Assembly (NCBI GenBank): GCA_022605955.1
Contig: JAKCOZ010000314.1
Location: forward strand, 1-64,000
DNA: 64,000 bases
Origin: Rallus limicola
Lineage: Eukaryota; Chordata; Aves; Gruiformes; Rallidae
Reading direction: 5' to 3'
The notes under the pieces were generated by a model that saw only the letters and a list, made by a program, of their open reading frames with translations, had not been told where the DNA came from and searched no databases. Shown piece by piece: positions 11,181 through 23,567 of the stretch; the first letter of the stretch is position 1, and each line of letters begins with the position of its first letter. A program made the translations under genes and the position numbers.

Positions 11181-11857
11181 CTAGCAGACTGCAGTTCAAA
11201 ACATGCTAAACGTCCAGCAATAACTCCCAAAGTAAAGAAGCTAGGCCTGAAAGGCATAGCTTGTCTGAAACCTCCTATCAGGACACCCGAGCAGACCCTG
11301 TCACTTTGGCTCTCAGCCTTTTCCTTTGCCTGGAAAGAGGGAACATGCCTGGAACCTCCTACGGTGCTTTTCTCGGCCCTAGCAGACTGCAGTTCAAAAC
11401 ATGCTAAACGTCCAGCAATAACTCCCAAAGTAAAGAAGCTAGGCCTGAAAGGCATAGCTTGTCTGAAACCTCCTAACAGGACACATGAGCAGCACCTGTC
11501 ACTTTGGCTCTCAGCCTTTTCCTTTGCCTGGAAAGAGGGAACATGCCTGGAACCTCCTACGGTGCTTTTCTCGGCCCTAGCAGACTGCAGTTCAAAACAT
11601 GCTAAACGTCCAGCAATAACTCCCAAAGTAAAGAAGCTAGGCCTGAAAGGCATAGCTTGTCTGAAACCTCCTAACAGGACACCCGAGCAGCCCCTGTCAC
11701 TTTGGCTCTCAGCCTTTTCCTTTGCCTGGAAAGAGGGAACATGCCTGGAACCTCCTACGGTGCTTTTCTCGGCCCTAGCAGACTGCAGCTCAAAACATGC
11801 TAAACGTCCAGCAATAACTCCCAAAGTAAAGAAGCTAGGCCTGAAAGGCATAGCTTG

Positions 11858-11924
11858 TCCTGTTAGGAGGTTTCAGGCAAGCTAGGACTGAAAGGCATAG
11901 CTTGTCTGAAACCTCCTAACAGGA
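11858..11924 (+). repeat. Fold-back hairpin at the domain 1/domain 2 junction
   Basis: Positions 11858-11883 are the reverse complement of 11899-11924 with one mismatch ('caggcaagct' instead of 'cagacaagct'). The spacer is 11884-11898, aggactgaaaggcat. The sequence on the left is domain 1 (cacccgagcag, aggcctg, and ctgcagctc near 11788). From the spacer rightwards everything is domain 2 (aggactg, acacaagcag, agaaggaacatacctgcta). The subfamily switch therefore falls inside this 67-bp structure. Confidence 0.92.
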
Positions 11925-13627
11925 CACACAAGCAGACCCTGTCACTTTGGCTCTCAGCCTTTTCCTTTGCCTGGAAAGAAGGAACATACCTGCTACCTCC
12001 TACAGTGCTTTTCTCGGCCCTAGCAGACTGCAGTTCAAAACATGCTAAACGTCCAGCAATAACTCCCAAAGTAAAGAAGCTAGGACTGAAAGGCATAGCT
12101 TGTCTGAAACCTCCTAACAGGACACACAAGCAGACCCTGTCACTTTGGCTCTCAGCCTTTTCCTTTGCCTGGAAAGAGGGAACATGCCTGGAACCTCCTA
12201 CGGTGCTTTTCTCGGCCCTAGCAGACTGCAGTTCAAAACATGCTAAACGTCCAGCAATAACTCCCAAAGTAAAGAAGCTAGGCCTGAAAGGCATAGCTTG
12301 TCTGAAACCTCCTAACAGGACACACAAGCAGACCCTGTCACTTTGGCTCTCAGCCTTTTCCTTTGCCTGGAAAGAGGGAACATGCCTGGAAGCTCCTACG
12401 GTGCTTTTCTCGGCCCTAGCAGACTGCAGTTCAAAACATGCTAAACGTCCAGCAATAACTCCCAAAGTAAAGAAGCTAGGCATGAAAGGCATAGCTTGTC
12501 TGAAACCTCCTAACAGGACACACAAGCAGACCCTGTCACTTTGGCTCTCAGCCTTTTCCTTTGCCTGGAAAGAGGGAACATGCCTGGAAGCTCCTACGGT
12601 GCTTTTCTCGGCCCTAGCAGACTGCAGTTCAAAACTTGCTAAACGTCCAGCAATAACTCCCAAAGTAAAGAAGCTAGGACTGAAAGGCATAGCTTGTCTG
12701 AAACCTCCTAACAGGACACACAAGCAGACCCTGTCACTTTGGCTCTCAGCCTTTTCCTTTGCCTGGAAAGAGGGAACATGCCTGGAACCTCCTACGGTGC
12801 TTTTCTCGGCCCTAGCAGACTGCAGTTCAAAACATGCTAAACGTCCAGCAATAACTCCCAAAGTAAAGAAGCTAGGCATGAAAGGCATAGCTTGTCTGAA
12901 ACCTCCTAACAGGACACACAAGCAGACCCTGTCACTTTGGCTCTCAGCCTTTTCCTTTGCCTGGAAAGAAGGAACATACCTGCTACCTCCTACGGTGCTT
13001 TTCTCGGCCCTAGCAGACTGCAGTTCAAAACATGCTAAACGTCCAGCAATAACTCCCAAAGTAAAGAAGCTAGGCATGAAAGGCATAGCTTGTCTGAAAC
13101 CTTATAACAGGACACACAAGCAGACCCTGTCACTTTGGCTCTCAGCCTTTTCCTTTGCCTGGAAAGAGGGAACATGCCTGGAACCTCCTACGGTGCTTTT
13201 CTCGGCCCTAGCTAATTGCAGTTCAAAACATGCTAAACGTCCAGCAATAACTCCCAAAGTAAAGAAGCTAGGCATGAAAGGCATAGCTTGTCTGAAACCT
13301 CCTAACAGGACACACAAGCAGACCCTGTCACTTTGGCTCTCAGCCTTTTCCTTTGCCTGGAAAGAGGGAACATGCCTGGAAGCTCCTACGGTGCTTTTCT
13401 CGGCCCTAGCAGACTGCAGTTCAAAACATGCTAAACGTCCAGCAATAACTCCCAAAGTAAAGAAGCTAGGACTGAAAGGCATAGCTTGTCTGAAACCTCC
13501 TAACAGGACACACAAGCAGACCCTGTCACTTTGGCTCTCAGCCTTTTCCTTTGCCTGGAAAGAAGGAACATACCTGCTACCTCCTACAGTGCTTTTCTCG
13601 GCCCTAGCAGACTGCAGTTCAAAACAT

Positions 13628-16600
13628 GCTAAACGTCCAGCAATAACTCCCAAAGTAAAGAAGCTAGGACTGAAAGGCATAGCTTGTCTGAAACCTCCTA
13701 ACAGGACACACAAGCAGACCCTGTCACTTTGGCTCTCAGCCTTTTCCTTTGCATGGAAAGAGGGAACATGCCTGGAACCTCCTACGGTGCTTTTCTCGGC
13801 CCTAGCAGACTGCAGTTCAAAACATGCTAAACGTCCAGCAATAACTCCCAAAGTAAAGAAGCTAGGCATGAAAGGCATAGCTTGTCTGAAACCTTATAAC
13901 AGGACACACAAGCAGACCCTGTCACTTTGGCTCTCAGCCTTTTCCTTTGCCTGGAAAGAGGGAACATGCCTGGAACCTCCTACGGTGCTTTTCTCGGCCC
14001 TAGCAGACTGCAGTTCAAAACATGCTAAACGTCCAGCAATAACTCCCAAAGTAAAGAAGCTAGGCATGAAAGGCATAGCTTGTCTGAAACCTCCTAACAG
14101 GACACACAAGCAGACCCTGTCACTTTGGCTCTCAGCTTTTTCCTTTGCCTGGAAAGAGGGAACATGCCTGGAACCTCCTACGGTGCTTTTCTCGGCCCTA
14201 GCAGACTGCAGTTCAAAACTTGCTAAACGTCCAGCAATAACTCCCAAAGTAAAGAAGCTAGGACTGAAAGGCATAGCTTGTCTGAAACTTCCTAACAGGA
14301 CACACAAGCAGACCCTGTCACTTTGGCTCTCAGCCTTTTCCTTTGTCTGGAAAGAGGGAACATGCCTGGAACCTCCTACGGTGCTTTTCTCGGCCCTAGC
14401 AGACTGCAGTTCAAAACATGCTAAACGTCCAGCAATAACTCCCAAAGTAAAGAAGCTAGGCATGAAAGGCATAGCTTGTCTGAAACCTCCTAACAGGACA
14501 CACAAGCAGACCCTGTCACTTTGGCTCTCAGCCTTTTCCTTTGCCTGGAAAGAGGGAACATGCCTGGAAGCTCCTACGGTGCTTTTCTCGGCCCTAGCAG
14601 ACTGCAGTTCAAAACATGCTAAACGTCCAGCAATAACTCCCAAAGTAAAGAAGCTAGGCATGAAAGGCATAGCTTGTCTGAAACCTCCTAACAGGACACA
14701 CAAGCAGACCCTGTCACTTTGGCTCTCAGCCTTTTCCTTTGCCTGGAAAGAGGGAACATGCCTGGAAGCTCCTACGGTGCTTTTCTCGGCCCTAGCAGAC
14801 TGCAGTTCAAAACATGCTAAACGTTCAGCAATAACTCCCAAAGTAAAGAAGCTAGGCATGAAAGGCATAGCTTGTCTGAAACCTCCTAACAGGACACACA
14901 AGCAGACCCTGTCACTTTGGCTCTCAGCCTTTTCCTTTGCCTGGAAAGAGGGAACATGCCTGGAACCTCCTACGGTGCTTTTATCGGCCCTAGCAGACTG
15001 CAGTTCAAAACTTGCTAAACGTCCAGCAATAACTCCCAAAGTAAAGAAGCTAGGACTGAAAGGCATAGCTTGTCTGAAACCTCCTAACAGGACACACAAG
15101 CAGACCCTGTCACTTTGGCTCTCAGCCTTTTCCTTTGTCTGGAAAGAAGGAACATACCTGCTACCTCCTACGGTGCTTTTCTCGGCCCTAGCAGACTGCA
15201 GTTCAAAACATGCTAAACGTCCAGCAATAACTCCCAAAGTAAAGAAGCTAGGCATGAAAGGCATAGCTTGTCTGAAACCTCCTAACAGGACACACAAGCA
15301 GACCCTGTCACTTTGGCTCTCAGCCTTTTCCTTTGCCTGGAAAGAAGGAACATACCTGCTACCTCCTACAGTGCTTTTCTCGGCCCTAGCAGACTGCAGT
15401 TCAAAACTTGCTAAACGTCCAGCAATAACTCCCAAAGTAAAGAAGCTAGGCATGAAAGGCATAGCTTGTCTGAAACCTCCTAACAGGACACACAAGCAGA
15501 CCCTGTCACTTTGGCTCTCAGCCTTTTCCTTTGCCTGGAAAGAAGGAACATACCTGCTACCTCCTACGGTGCTTTTCTCGGCCCTAGCAGACTGCAGTTC
15601 AAAACATGCTAAACGTCCAGCAATAACTCCCAAAGTAAAGAAGCTAGGCATGAAAGGCATAGCTTGTCTGAAACCTTATAACAGGACACACAAGCAGACC
15701 CTGTCACTTTGGCTCTCAGCCTTTTGCTTTGCCTGGAAAGAGGGAACATGCCTGGAACCTCCTACGGTGCTTTTCTCGGCCCTAGCAGACTGCAGTTCAA
15801 AACATGCTAAACGTCCAGCAATAACTCCCAAAGTAAAGAAGCTAGGCATGAAAGGCATAGCTTGTCTGAAACCTCCTAACAGGACACACAAGCAGACCCT
15901 GTCACTTTGGCTCTCAGCCTTTTCCTTTGCCTGGAAAGAGGGAACATGCCTGGAACCTCCTACGGTGCTTTTCTCGGCCCTAGCAGACTGCAGTTCAAAA
16001 CATGCTAAACGTCCAGCAATAACTCCCAAAGTAAAGAAGCTAGGACTGAAAGGCATAGCTTGTCTGAAACCTCCTAACAGGACACACAAGCAGACCCTGT
16101 CACTTTGGCTCTCAGCCTTTTCCTTTGCCTGGAAAGAAGGAACATACCTGCTACCTATAAAAGTGCTTTTCTCGGCCCTAGCAGACTGCAGTTCAAAACA
16201 TGCTAAACGTCCAGCAATAACTTCTAAAGTAAAGAAGCTAGGCATGAAAGGCATAGCTTGTCTGAAACCTCCTAACAGGACACACAAGCAGACCCTGTCA
16301 CTTTGGCTCTCAGCCTTTTCCTTTGCCTGGAAAGAGGGAACATGCCTGGAAGCTCCTACGGTGCTTTTCTCGGCCCTAGCAGACTGCAGTTCAAAACATG
16401 CTAAACGTCCAGCAATAACTCCCAAAGTAAAGAAGCTAGGACTGAAAGGCATAGCTTGTCTGAAACCTCCTAACAGGACACACAAGCAGACCCTGTCACT
16501 TTGGCTCTCAGCCTTTTCCTTTGCCTGGAAAGAGGGAACATGCCTGGAACCTCCTACGGTGCTTTTCTCGGCCCTAGCAGACTGCAGTTCAAAACATGCT

Positions 16601-18420
16601 AAACGTCCAGCAATAACTCCCAAAGTAAAGAAGCTAGGACTGAAAGGCATAGCTTGTCTGAAACCTCCTAACAGGACACACAAGCTGACCCTGTCACTTT
16701 GGCTCTCAGCCTTTTCCTTTGCCTGGAAAGAGGGAACATGCCTGGAACCTCCTACGGTGCTTTTCTCGGCCCTAGCAGACTGCAGTTCAAAACTTGCTAA
16801 ACGTCCAGCAATAACTCCCAAAGTAAAGAAGCTAGGACTGAAAGGCATAGCTTGTCTGAAACCTCCTAACAGGACACACAAGCAGACCCTGTCACTTTGG
16901 CTCTCAGCCTTTTCCTTTGCCTGGAAAGAGGGAACATGCCTGGAACCTCCTACGGTGCTTTTCTCGGCCCTAGCAGACTGCAGTTCAAAACATGCTAAAC
17001 GTCCAGCAATAACTCCCAAAGTAAAGAAGCTAGGACTGAAAGGCATAGCTTGTCTGAAACCTCCTAACAGGACACACAAGCAGACCCTGTCACTTTGGCT
17101 CTCAGCCTTTTCCTTTGCCTGGAAAGAGGGAACATGCCTGGAAGCTCCTACGGTGCTTTTCTCGGCCCTAGCAGACTGCAGTTCAAAACATGCTAAACGT
17201 CCAGCAATAACTCCCAAAGTAAAGAAGCTAGGCATGAAAGGCATAGCTTGTCTGAAACCTCCTAACAGGACACACAAGCTGACCCTGTCACTTTGGCTCT
17301 CAGCCTTTTCCTTTGCCTGGAAAGAAGGAACATACCTGCTACCTCCTACGGTGCTTTTCTCGGCCCTAGCAGACTGCAGTTCAAAACATGCTAAACGTCC
17401 AGCAATAACTCCCAAAGTAAAGAAGCTAGGACTGAAAGGCATAGCTTGTCTGAAACCTCCTAACAGGACACACAAGCAGACCCTGTCACTTTGGCTCTCA
17501 GCCTTTTCCTTTGCCTGGAAAGAGGGAACATGCCTGGAACCTCCTACGGTGCTTTTCTCGGCCCTAGCAGACTGCAGTTCAAAACATGCTAAACGTCCAG
17601 CAATAACTCCCAAAGTAAAGAAGCTAGGCATGAAAGGCATAGCTTGTCTGAAACCTCCTAACAGGACACACAAGCAGACCCTGTCACTTTGGCTCTCAGC
17701 CTTTTCCTTTGCCTGGAAAGAAGGAACATACCTGCAACCTCCTACGGTGCTTTTCTCGGCCCTAGCAGACTGCAGTTCAAAACATGCTAAACGTCCAGCA
17801 ATAACTCCCAAAGTAAAGAAGCTAGGCATGAAAGGCATAGCTTGTCTGAAACCTTATAACAGGACACACAAGCAGACCCTGTCACTTTGGCTCTCAGCCT
17901 TTTCCTTTGCCTGGAAAGAGGGAACATGCCTGGAACCTCCTACGGTGCTTTTCTCGGCCCTAGCAGACTGCAGTTCAAAACTTGCTAAACGTCCAGCAAT
18001 AACTCCCAAAGTAAAGAAGCTAGGCATGAAAGGCATAGCTTGTCTGAAACCTCCTAACAGGACACACAAGCAGACCCTGTCACTTTGGCTCTCAGCCTTT
18101 TCCTTTGCCTGGAAAGAGGGAACATGCCTGGAACCTCCTACGGTGCTTTTCTCGGCCCTAGCAGACTGCAGTTCAAAACATGCTAAACGTCCAGCAATAA
18201 CTCCCAAAGTAAAGAAGCTAGGACTGAAAGGCATAGCTTGTCTGAAACCTCCTAACAGGACACACAAGCAGACCCTGTCACTTTGGCTCTCAGCCTTTTC
18301 CTTTGCCTGGAAAGAAGGAACATACCTGCTACCTATAAAAGTGCTTTTCTCGGCCCTAGCAGACTGCAGTTCAAAACATGCTAAACGTCCAGCAATAACT
18401 CCCAAAGTAAAGAAGCTAGG
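13628..18420 (+). repeat. 4,793-bp duplicated block, copy 1
   Basis: This block of about 24 monomers matches 18775-23567 at a constant offset of 5,147 bp (26 monomers minus one base). It contains 'ccttataac' monomers starting near 13894, 15676 and 17854, the 'acgttcagc' monomer near 14824, 'ttttatcgg' near 14991 and the TATAAAAG site at 16156. The limits are the first mismatches on each side, at 13627 and 18421. Differences noticed inside are at 14788, 16045-16046 and 16131. Confidence 0.9.
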
Positions 18421-18774
18421 CATGAAATGCATAGCTTGTCTGAACCTCCTAACAGGACACACAAGCAGACTCTGTCACTTTGGCTCTCAGCCTTTTCCTT
18501 TGCATGGAAAGAGGGAACATGCCTGGAACCTCCTACGGTGCTTTTCTCGGCCCTAGCAGACTGCAGTTCAAAACATGCTAAACGTCCAGCAATAACTCCC
18601 AAAGTAAAGAAGCTAGGACTGAAAGGCATAGCTTGTCTGAAACCTCCTAACAGGACACAAAAGCAGACCCTGTCACTTTGGCTCTCAGCCTTTTCCTTTG
18701 CCTGGAAAGAGGGAACATGCCTGGAACCTCCTACGGTGCTTTTCTCGGCCCTAGCAGACTGCAGTTCAAAACAC

Positions 18775-21700
18775 GCTAAACGTCCAGCAATAACTCCCAA
18801 AGTAAAGAAGCTAGGACTGAAAGGCATAGCTTGTCTGAAACCTCCTAACAGGACACACAAGCAGACCCTGTCACTTTGGCTCTCAGCCTTTTCCTTTGCA
18901 TGGAAAGAGGGAACATGCCTGGAACCTCCTACGGTGCTTTTCTCGGCCCTAGCAGACTGCAGTTCAAAACATGCTAAACGTCCAGCAATAACTCCCAAAG
19001 TAAAGAAGCTAGGCATGAAAGGCATAGCTTGTCTGAAACCTTATAACAGGACACACAAGCAGACCCTGTCACTTTGGCTCTCAGCCTTTTCCTTTGCCTG
19101 GAAAGAGGGAACATGCCTGGAACCTCCTACGGTGCTTTTCTCGGCCCTAGCAGACTGCAGTTCAAAACATGCTAAACGTCCAGCAATAACTCCCAAAGTA
19201 AAGAAGCTAGGCATGAAAGGCATAGCTTGTCTGAAACCTCCTAACAGGACACACAAGCAGACCCTGTCACTTTGGCTCTCAGCTTTTTCCTTTGCCTGGA
19301 AAGAGGGAACATGCCTGGAACCTCCTACGGTGCTTTTCTCGGCCCTAGCAGACTGCAGTTCAAAACTTGCTAAACGTCCAGCAATAACTCCCAAAGTAAA
19401 GAAGCTAGGACTGAAAGGCATAGCTTGTCTGAAACTTCCTAACAGGACACACAAGCAGACCCTGTCACTTTGGCTCTCAGCCTTTTCCTTTGTCTGGAAA
19501 GAGGGAACATGCCTGGAACCTCCTACGGTGCTTTTCTCGGCCCTAGCAGACTGCAGTTCAAAACATGCTAAACGTCCAGCAATAACTCCCAAAGTAAAGA
19601 AGCTAGGCATGAAAGGCATAGCTTGTCTGAAACCTCCTAACAGGACACACAAGCAGACCCTGTCACTTTGGCTCTCAGCCTTTTCCTTTGCCTGGAAAGA
19701 GGGAACATGCCTGGAAGCTCCTACGGTGCTTTTCTCGGCCCTAGCAGACTGCAGTTCAAAACATGCTAAACGTCCAGCAATAACTCCCAAAGTAAAGAAG
19801 CTAGGCATGAAAGGCATAGCTTGTCTGAAACCTCCTAACAGGACACACAAGCAGACCCTGTCACTTTGGCTCTCAGCCTTTTCCTTTGCCTGGAAAGAGG
19901 GAACATGCCTGGAAGCTCCTACGGTGCTTTTCTCAGCCCTAGCAGACTGCAGTTCAAAACATGCTAAACGTTCAGCAATAACTCCCAAAGTAAAGAAGCT
20001 AGGCATGAAAGGCATAGCTTGTCTGAAACCTCCTAACAGGACACACAAGCAGACCCTGTCACTTTGGCTCTCAGCCTTTTCCTTTGCCTGGAAAGAGGGA
20101 ACATGCCTGGAACCTCCTACGGTGCTTTTATCGGCCCTAGCAGACTGCAGTTCAAAACTTGCTAAACGTCCAGCAATAACTCCCAAAGTAAAGAAGCTAG
20201 GACTGAAAGGCATAGCTTGTCTGAAACCTCCTAACAGGACACACAAGCAGACCCTGTCACTTTGGCTCTCAGCCTTTTCCTTTGTCTGGAAAGAAGGAAC
20301 ATACCTGCTACCTCCTACGGTGCTTTTCTCGGCCCTAGCAGACTGCAGTTCAAAACATGCTAAACGTCCAGCAATAACTCCCAAAGTAAAGAAGCTAGGC
20401 ATGAAAGGCATAGCTTGTCTGAAACCTCCTAACAGGACACACAAGCAGACCCTGTCACTTTGGCTCTCAGCCTTTTCCTTTGCCTGGAAAGAAGGAACAT
20501 ACCTGCTACCTCCTACAGTGCTTTTCTCGGCCCTAGCAGACTGCAGTTCAAAACTTGCTAAACGTCCAGCAATAACTCCCAAAGTAAAGAAGCTAGGCAT
20601 GAAAGGCATAGCTTGTCTGAAACCTCCTAACAGGACACACAAGCAGACCCTGTCACTTTGGCTCTCAGCCTTTTCCTTTGCCTGGAAAGAAGGAACATAC
20701 CTGCTACCTCCTACGGTGCTTTTCTCGGCCCTAGCAGACTGCAGTTCAAAACATGCTAAACGTCCAGCAATAACTCCCAAAGTAAAGAAGCTAGGCATGA
20801 AAGGCATAGCTTGTCTGAAACCTTATAACAGGACACACAAGCAGACCCTGTCACTTTGGCTCTCAGCCTTTTGCTTTGCCTGGAAAGAGGGAACATGCCT
20901 GGAACCTCCTACGGTGCTTTTCTCGGCCCTAGCAGACTGCAGTTCAAAACATGCTAAACGTCCAGCAATAACTCCCAAAGTAAAGAAGCTAGGCATGAAA
21001 GGCATAGCTTGTCTGAAACCTCCTAACAGGACACACAAGCAGACCCTGTCACTTTGGCTCTCAGCCTTTTCCTTTGCCTGGAAAGAGGGAACATGCCTGG
21101 AACCTCCTACGGTGCTTTTCTCGGCCCTAGCAGACTGCAGTTCAAAACATGCTAAACGTCCAGCAATAACTCCCAAAGTAAAGAAGCTAGGCATGAAAGG
21201 CATAGCTTGTCTGAAACCTCCTAACAGGACACACAAGCAGACCCTGTCACTTTGGCTCTCAGCCTTTTCCTTTGCCTAGAAAGAAGGAACATACCTGCTA
21301 CCTATAAAAGTGCTTTTCTCGGCCCTAGCAGACTGCAGTTCAAAACATGCTAAACGTCCAGCAATAACTTCTAAAGTAAAGAAGCTAGGCATGAAAGGCA
21401 TAGCTTGTCTGAAACCTCCTAACAGGACACACAAGCAGACCCTGTCACTTTGGCTCTCAGCCTTTTCCTTTGCCTGGAAAGAGGGAACATGCCTGGAAGC
21501 TCCTACGGTGCTTTTCTCGGCCCTAGCAGACTGCAGTTCAAAACATGCTAAACGTCCAGCAATAACTCCCAAAGTAAAGAAGCTAGGACTGAAAGGCATA
21601 GCTTGTCTGAAACCTCCTAACAGGACACACAAGCAGACCCTGTCACTTTGGCTCTCAGCCTTTTCCTTTGCCTGGAAAGAGGGAACATGCCTGGAACCTC

Positions 21701-23567
21701 CTACGGTGCTTTTCTCGGCCCTAGCAGACTGCAGTTCAAAACATGCTAAACGTCCAGCAATAACTCCCAAAGTAAAGAAGCTAGGACTGAAAGGCATAGC
21801 TTGTCTGAAACCTCCTAACAGGACACACAAGCTGACCCTGTCACTTTGGCTCTCAGCCTTTTCCTTTGCCTGGAAAGAGGGAACATGCCTGGAACCTCCT
21901 ACGGTGCTTTTCTCGGCCCTAGCAGACTGCAGTTCAAAACTTGCTAAACGTCCAGCAATAACTCCCAAAGTAAAGAAGCTAGGACTGAAAGGCATAGCTT
22001 GTCTGAAACCTCCTAACAGGACACACAAGCAGACCCTGTCACTTTGGCTCTCAGCCTTTTCCTTTGCCTGGAAAGAGGGAACATGCCTGGAACCTCCTAC
22101 GGTGCTTTTCTCGGCCCTAGCAGACTGCAGTTCAAAACATGCTAAACGTCCAGCAATAACTCCCAAAGTAAAGAAGCTAGGACTGAAAGGCATAGCTTGT
22201 CTGAAACCTCCTAACAGGACACACAAGCAGACCCTGTCACTTTGGCTCTCAGCCTTTTCCTTTGCCTGGAAAGAGGGAACATGCCTGGAAGCTCCTACGG
22301 TGCTTTTCTCGGCCCTAGCAGACTGCAGTTCAAAACATGCTAAACGTCCAGCAATAACTCCCAAAGTAAAGAAGCTAGGCATGAAAGGCATAGCTTGTCT
22401 GAAACCTCCTAACAGGACACACAAGCTGACCCTGTCACTTTGGCTCTCAGCCTTTTCCTTTGCCTGGAAAGAAGGAACATACCTGCTACCTCCTACGGTG
22501 CTTTTCTCGGCCCTAGCAGACTGCAGTTCAAAACATGCTAAACGTCCAGCAATAACTCCCAAAGTAAAGAAGCTAGGACTGAAAGGCATAGCTTGTCTGA
22601 AACCTCCTAACAGGACACACAAGCAGACCCTGTCACTTTGGCTCTCAGCCTTTTCCTTTGCCTGGAAAGAGGGAACATGCCTGGAACCTCCTACGGTGCT
22701 TTTCTCGGCCCTAGCAGACTGCAGTTCAAAACATGCTAAACGTCCAGCAATAACTCCCAAAGTAAAGAAGCTAGGCATGAAAGGCATAGCTTGTCTGAAA
22801 CCTCCTAACAGGACACACAAGCAGACCCTGTCACTTTGGCTCTCAGCCTTTTCCTTTGCCTGGAAAGAAGGAACATACCTGCAACCTCCTACGGTGCTTT
22901 TCTCGGCCCTAGCAGACTGCAGTTCAAAACATGCTAAACGTCCAGCAATAACTCCCAAAGTAAAGAAGCTAGGCATGAAAGGCATAGCTTGTCTGAAACC
23001 TTATAACAGGACACACAAGCAGACCCTGTCACTTTGGCTCTCAGCCTTTTCCTTTGCCTGGAAAGAGGGAACATGCCTGGAACCTCCTACGGTGCTTTTC
23101 TCGGCCCTAGCAGACTGCAGTTCAAAACTTGCTAAACGTCCAGCAATAACTCCCAAAGTAAAGAAGCTAGGCATGAAAGGCATAGCTTGTCTGAAACCTC
23201 CTAACAGGACACACAAGCAGACCCTGTCACTTTGGCTCTCAGCCTTTTCCTTTGCCTGGAAAGAGGGAACATGCCTGGAACCTCCTACGGTGCTTTTCTC
23301 GGCCCTAGCAGACTGCAGTTCAAAACATGCTAAACGTCCAGCAATAACTCCCAAAGTAAAGAAGCTAGGACTGAAAGGCATAGCTTGTCTGAAACCTCCT
23401 AACAGGACACACAAGCAGACCCTGTCACTTTGGCTCTCAGCCTTTTCCTTTGCCTGGAAAGAAGGAACATACCTGCTACCTATAAAAGTGCTTTTCTCGG
23501 CCCTAGCAGACTGCAGTTCAAAACATGCTAAACGTCCAGCAATAACTCCCAAAGTAAAGAAGCTAGG
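18775..23567 (+). repeat. 4,793-bp duplicated block, copy 2
   Basis: This block matches 13628-18420. Differences noticed by eye are a for g at 19935, ca for ac at 21192-21193 and a for g at 21278; the last makes the only stop in the plus frame here. Four differing bases in 4.8 kb is a lower bound but indicates a very recent duplication. The two copies are separated by about 354 bp, which contains a one-base deletion near 18442; that deletion explains the offset of 26 monomers minus one base. Confidence 0.9.

Larger units (their letters stand above)
1..11857 (+). repeat. Domain 1: satellite subfamily with CGAGCAG and AGGCCTG
   Basis: About 59 monomers. Most carry 'acacgagcag' or 'acacccgagcag' (a CpG that domain 2 has lost), 'aggcctg' at the variable site, and only the 'agagggaacatgcctgg' form of the following segment. 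None carries the 'ccttataac', 'acttgctaaac' or 'acatacctgctacc' variants that are common in domain 2. A minority have 'acacaagcag' (near 650, 3666, 6636 and 9212). The core is an ordered higher-order repeat. Both edges carry many small indels and the fold-back hairpins. Edges that are more decayed than the core are expected for an older array homogenised from its middle, but that history is an inference. Confidence 0.9.

Noticed and set aside
1219..11924. Terminal inverted repeats of a transposon at the fold-backs
   Set aside because: The arms are copies of the monomer itself, the spacer is 15 bp of monomer sequence, and there is no target-site duplication and no internal element. A rearrangement of the satellite explains them better.
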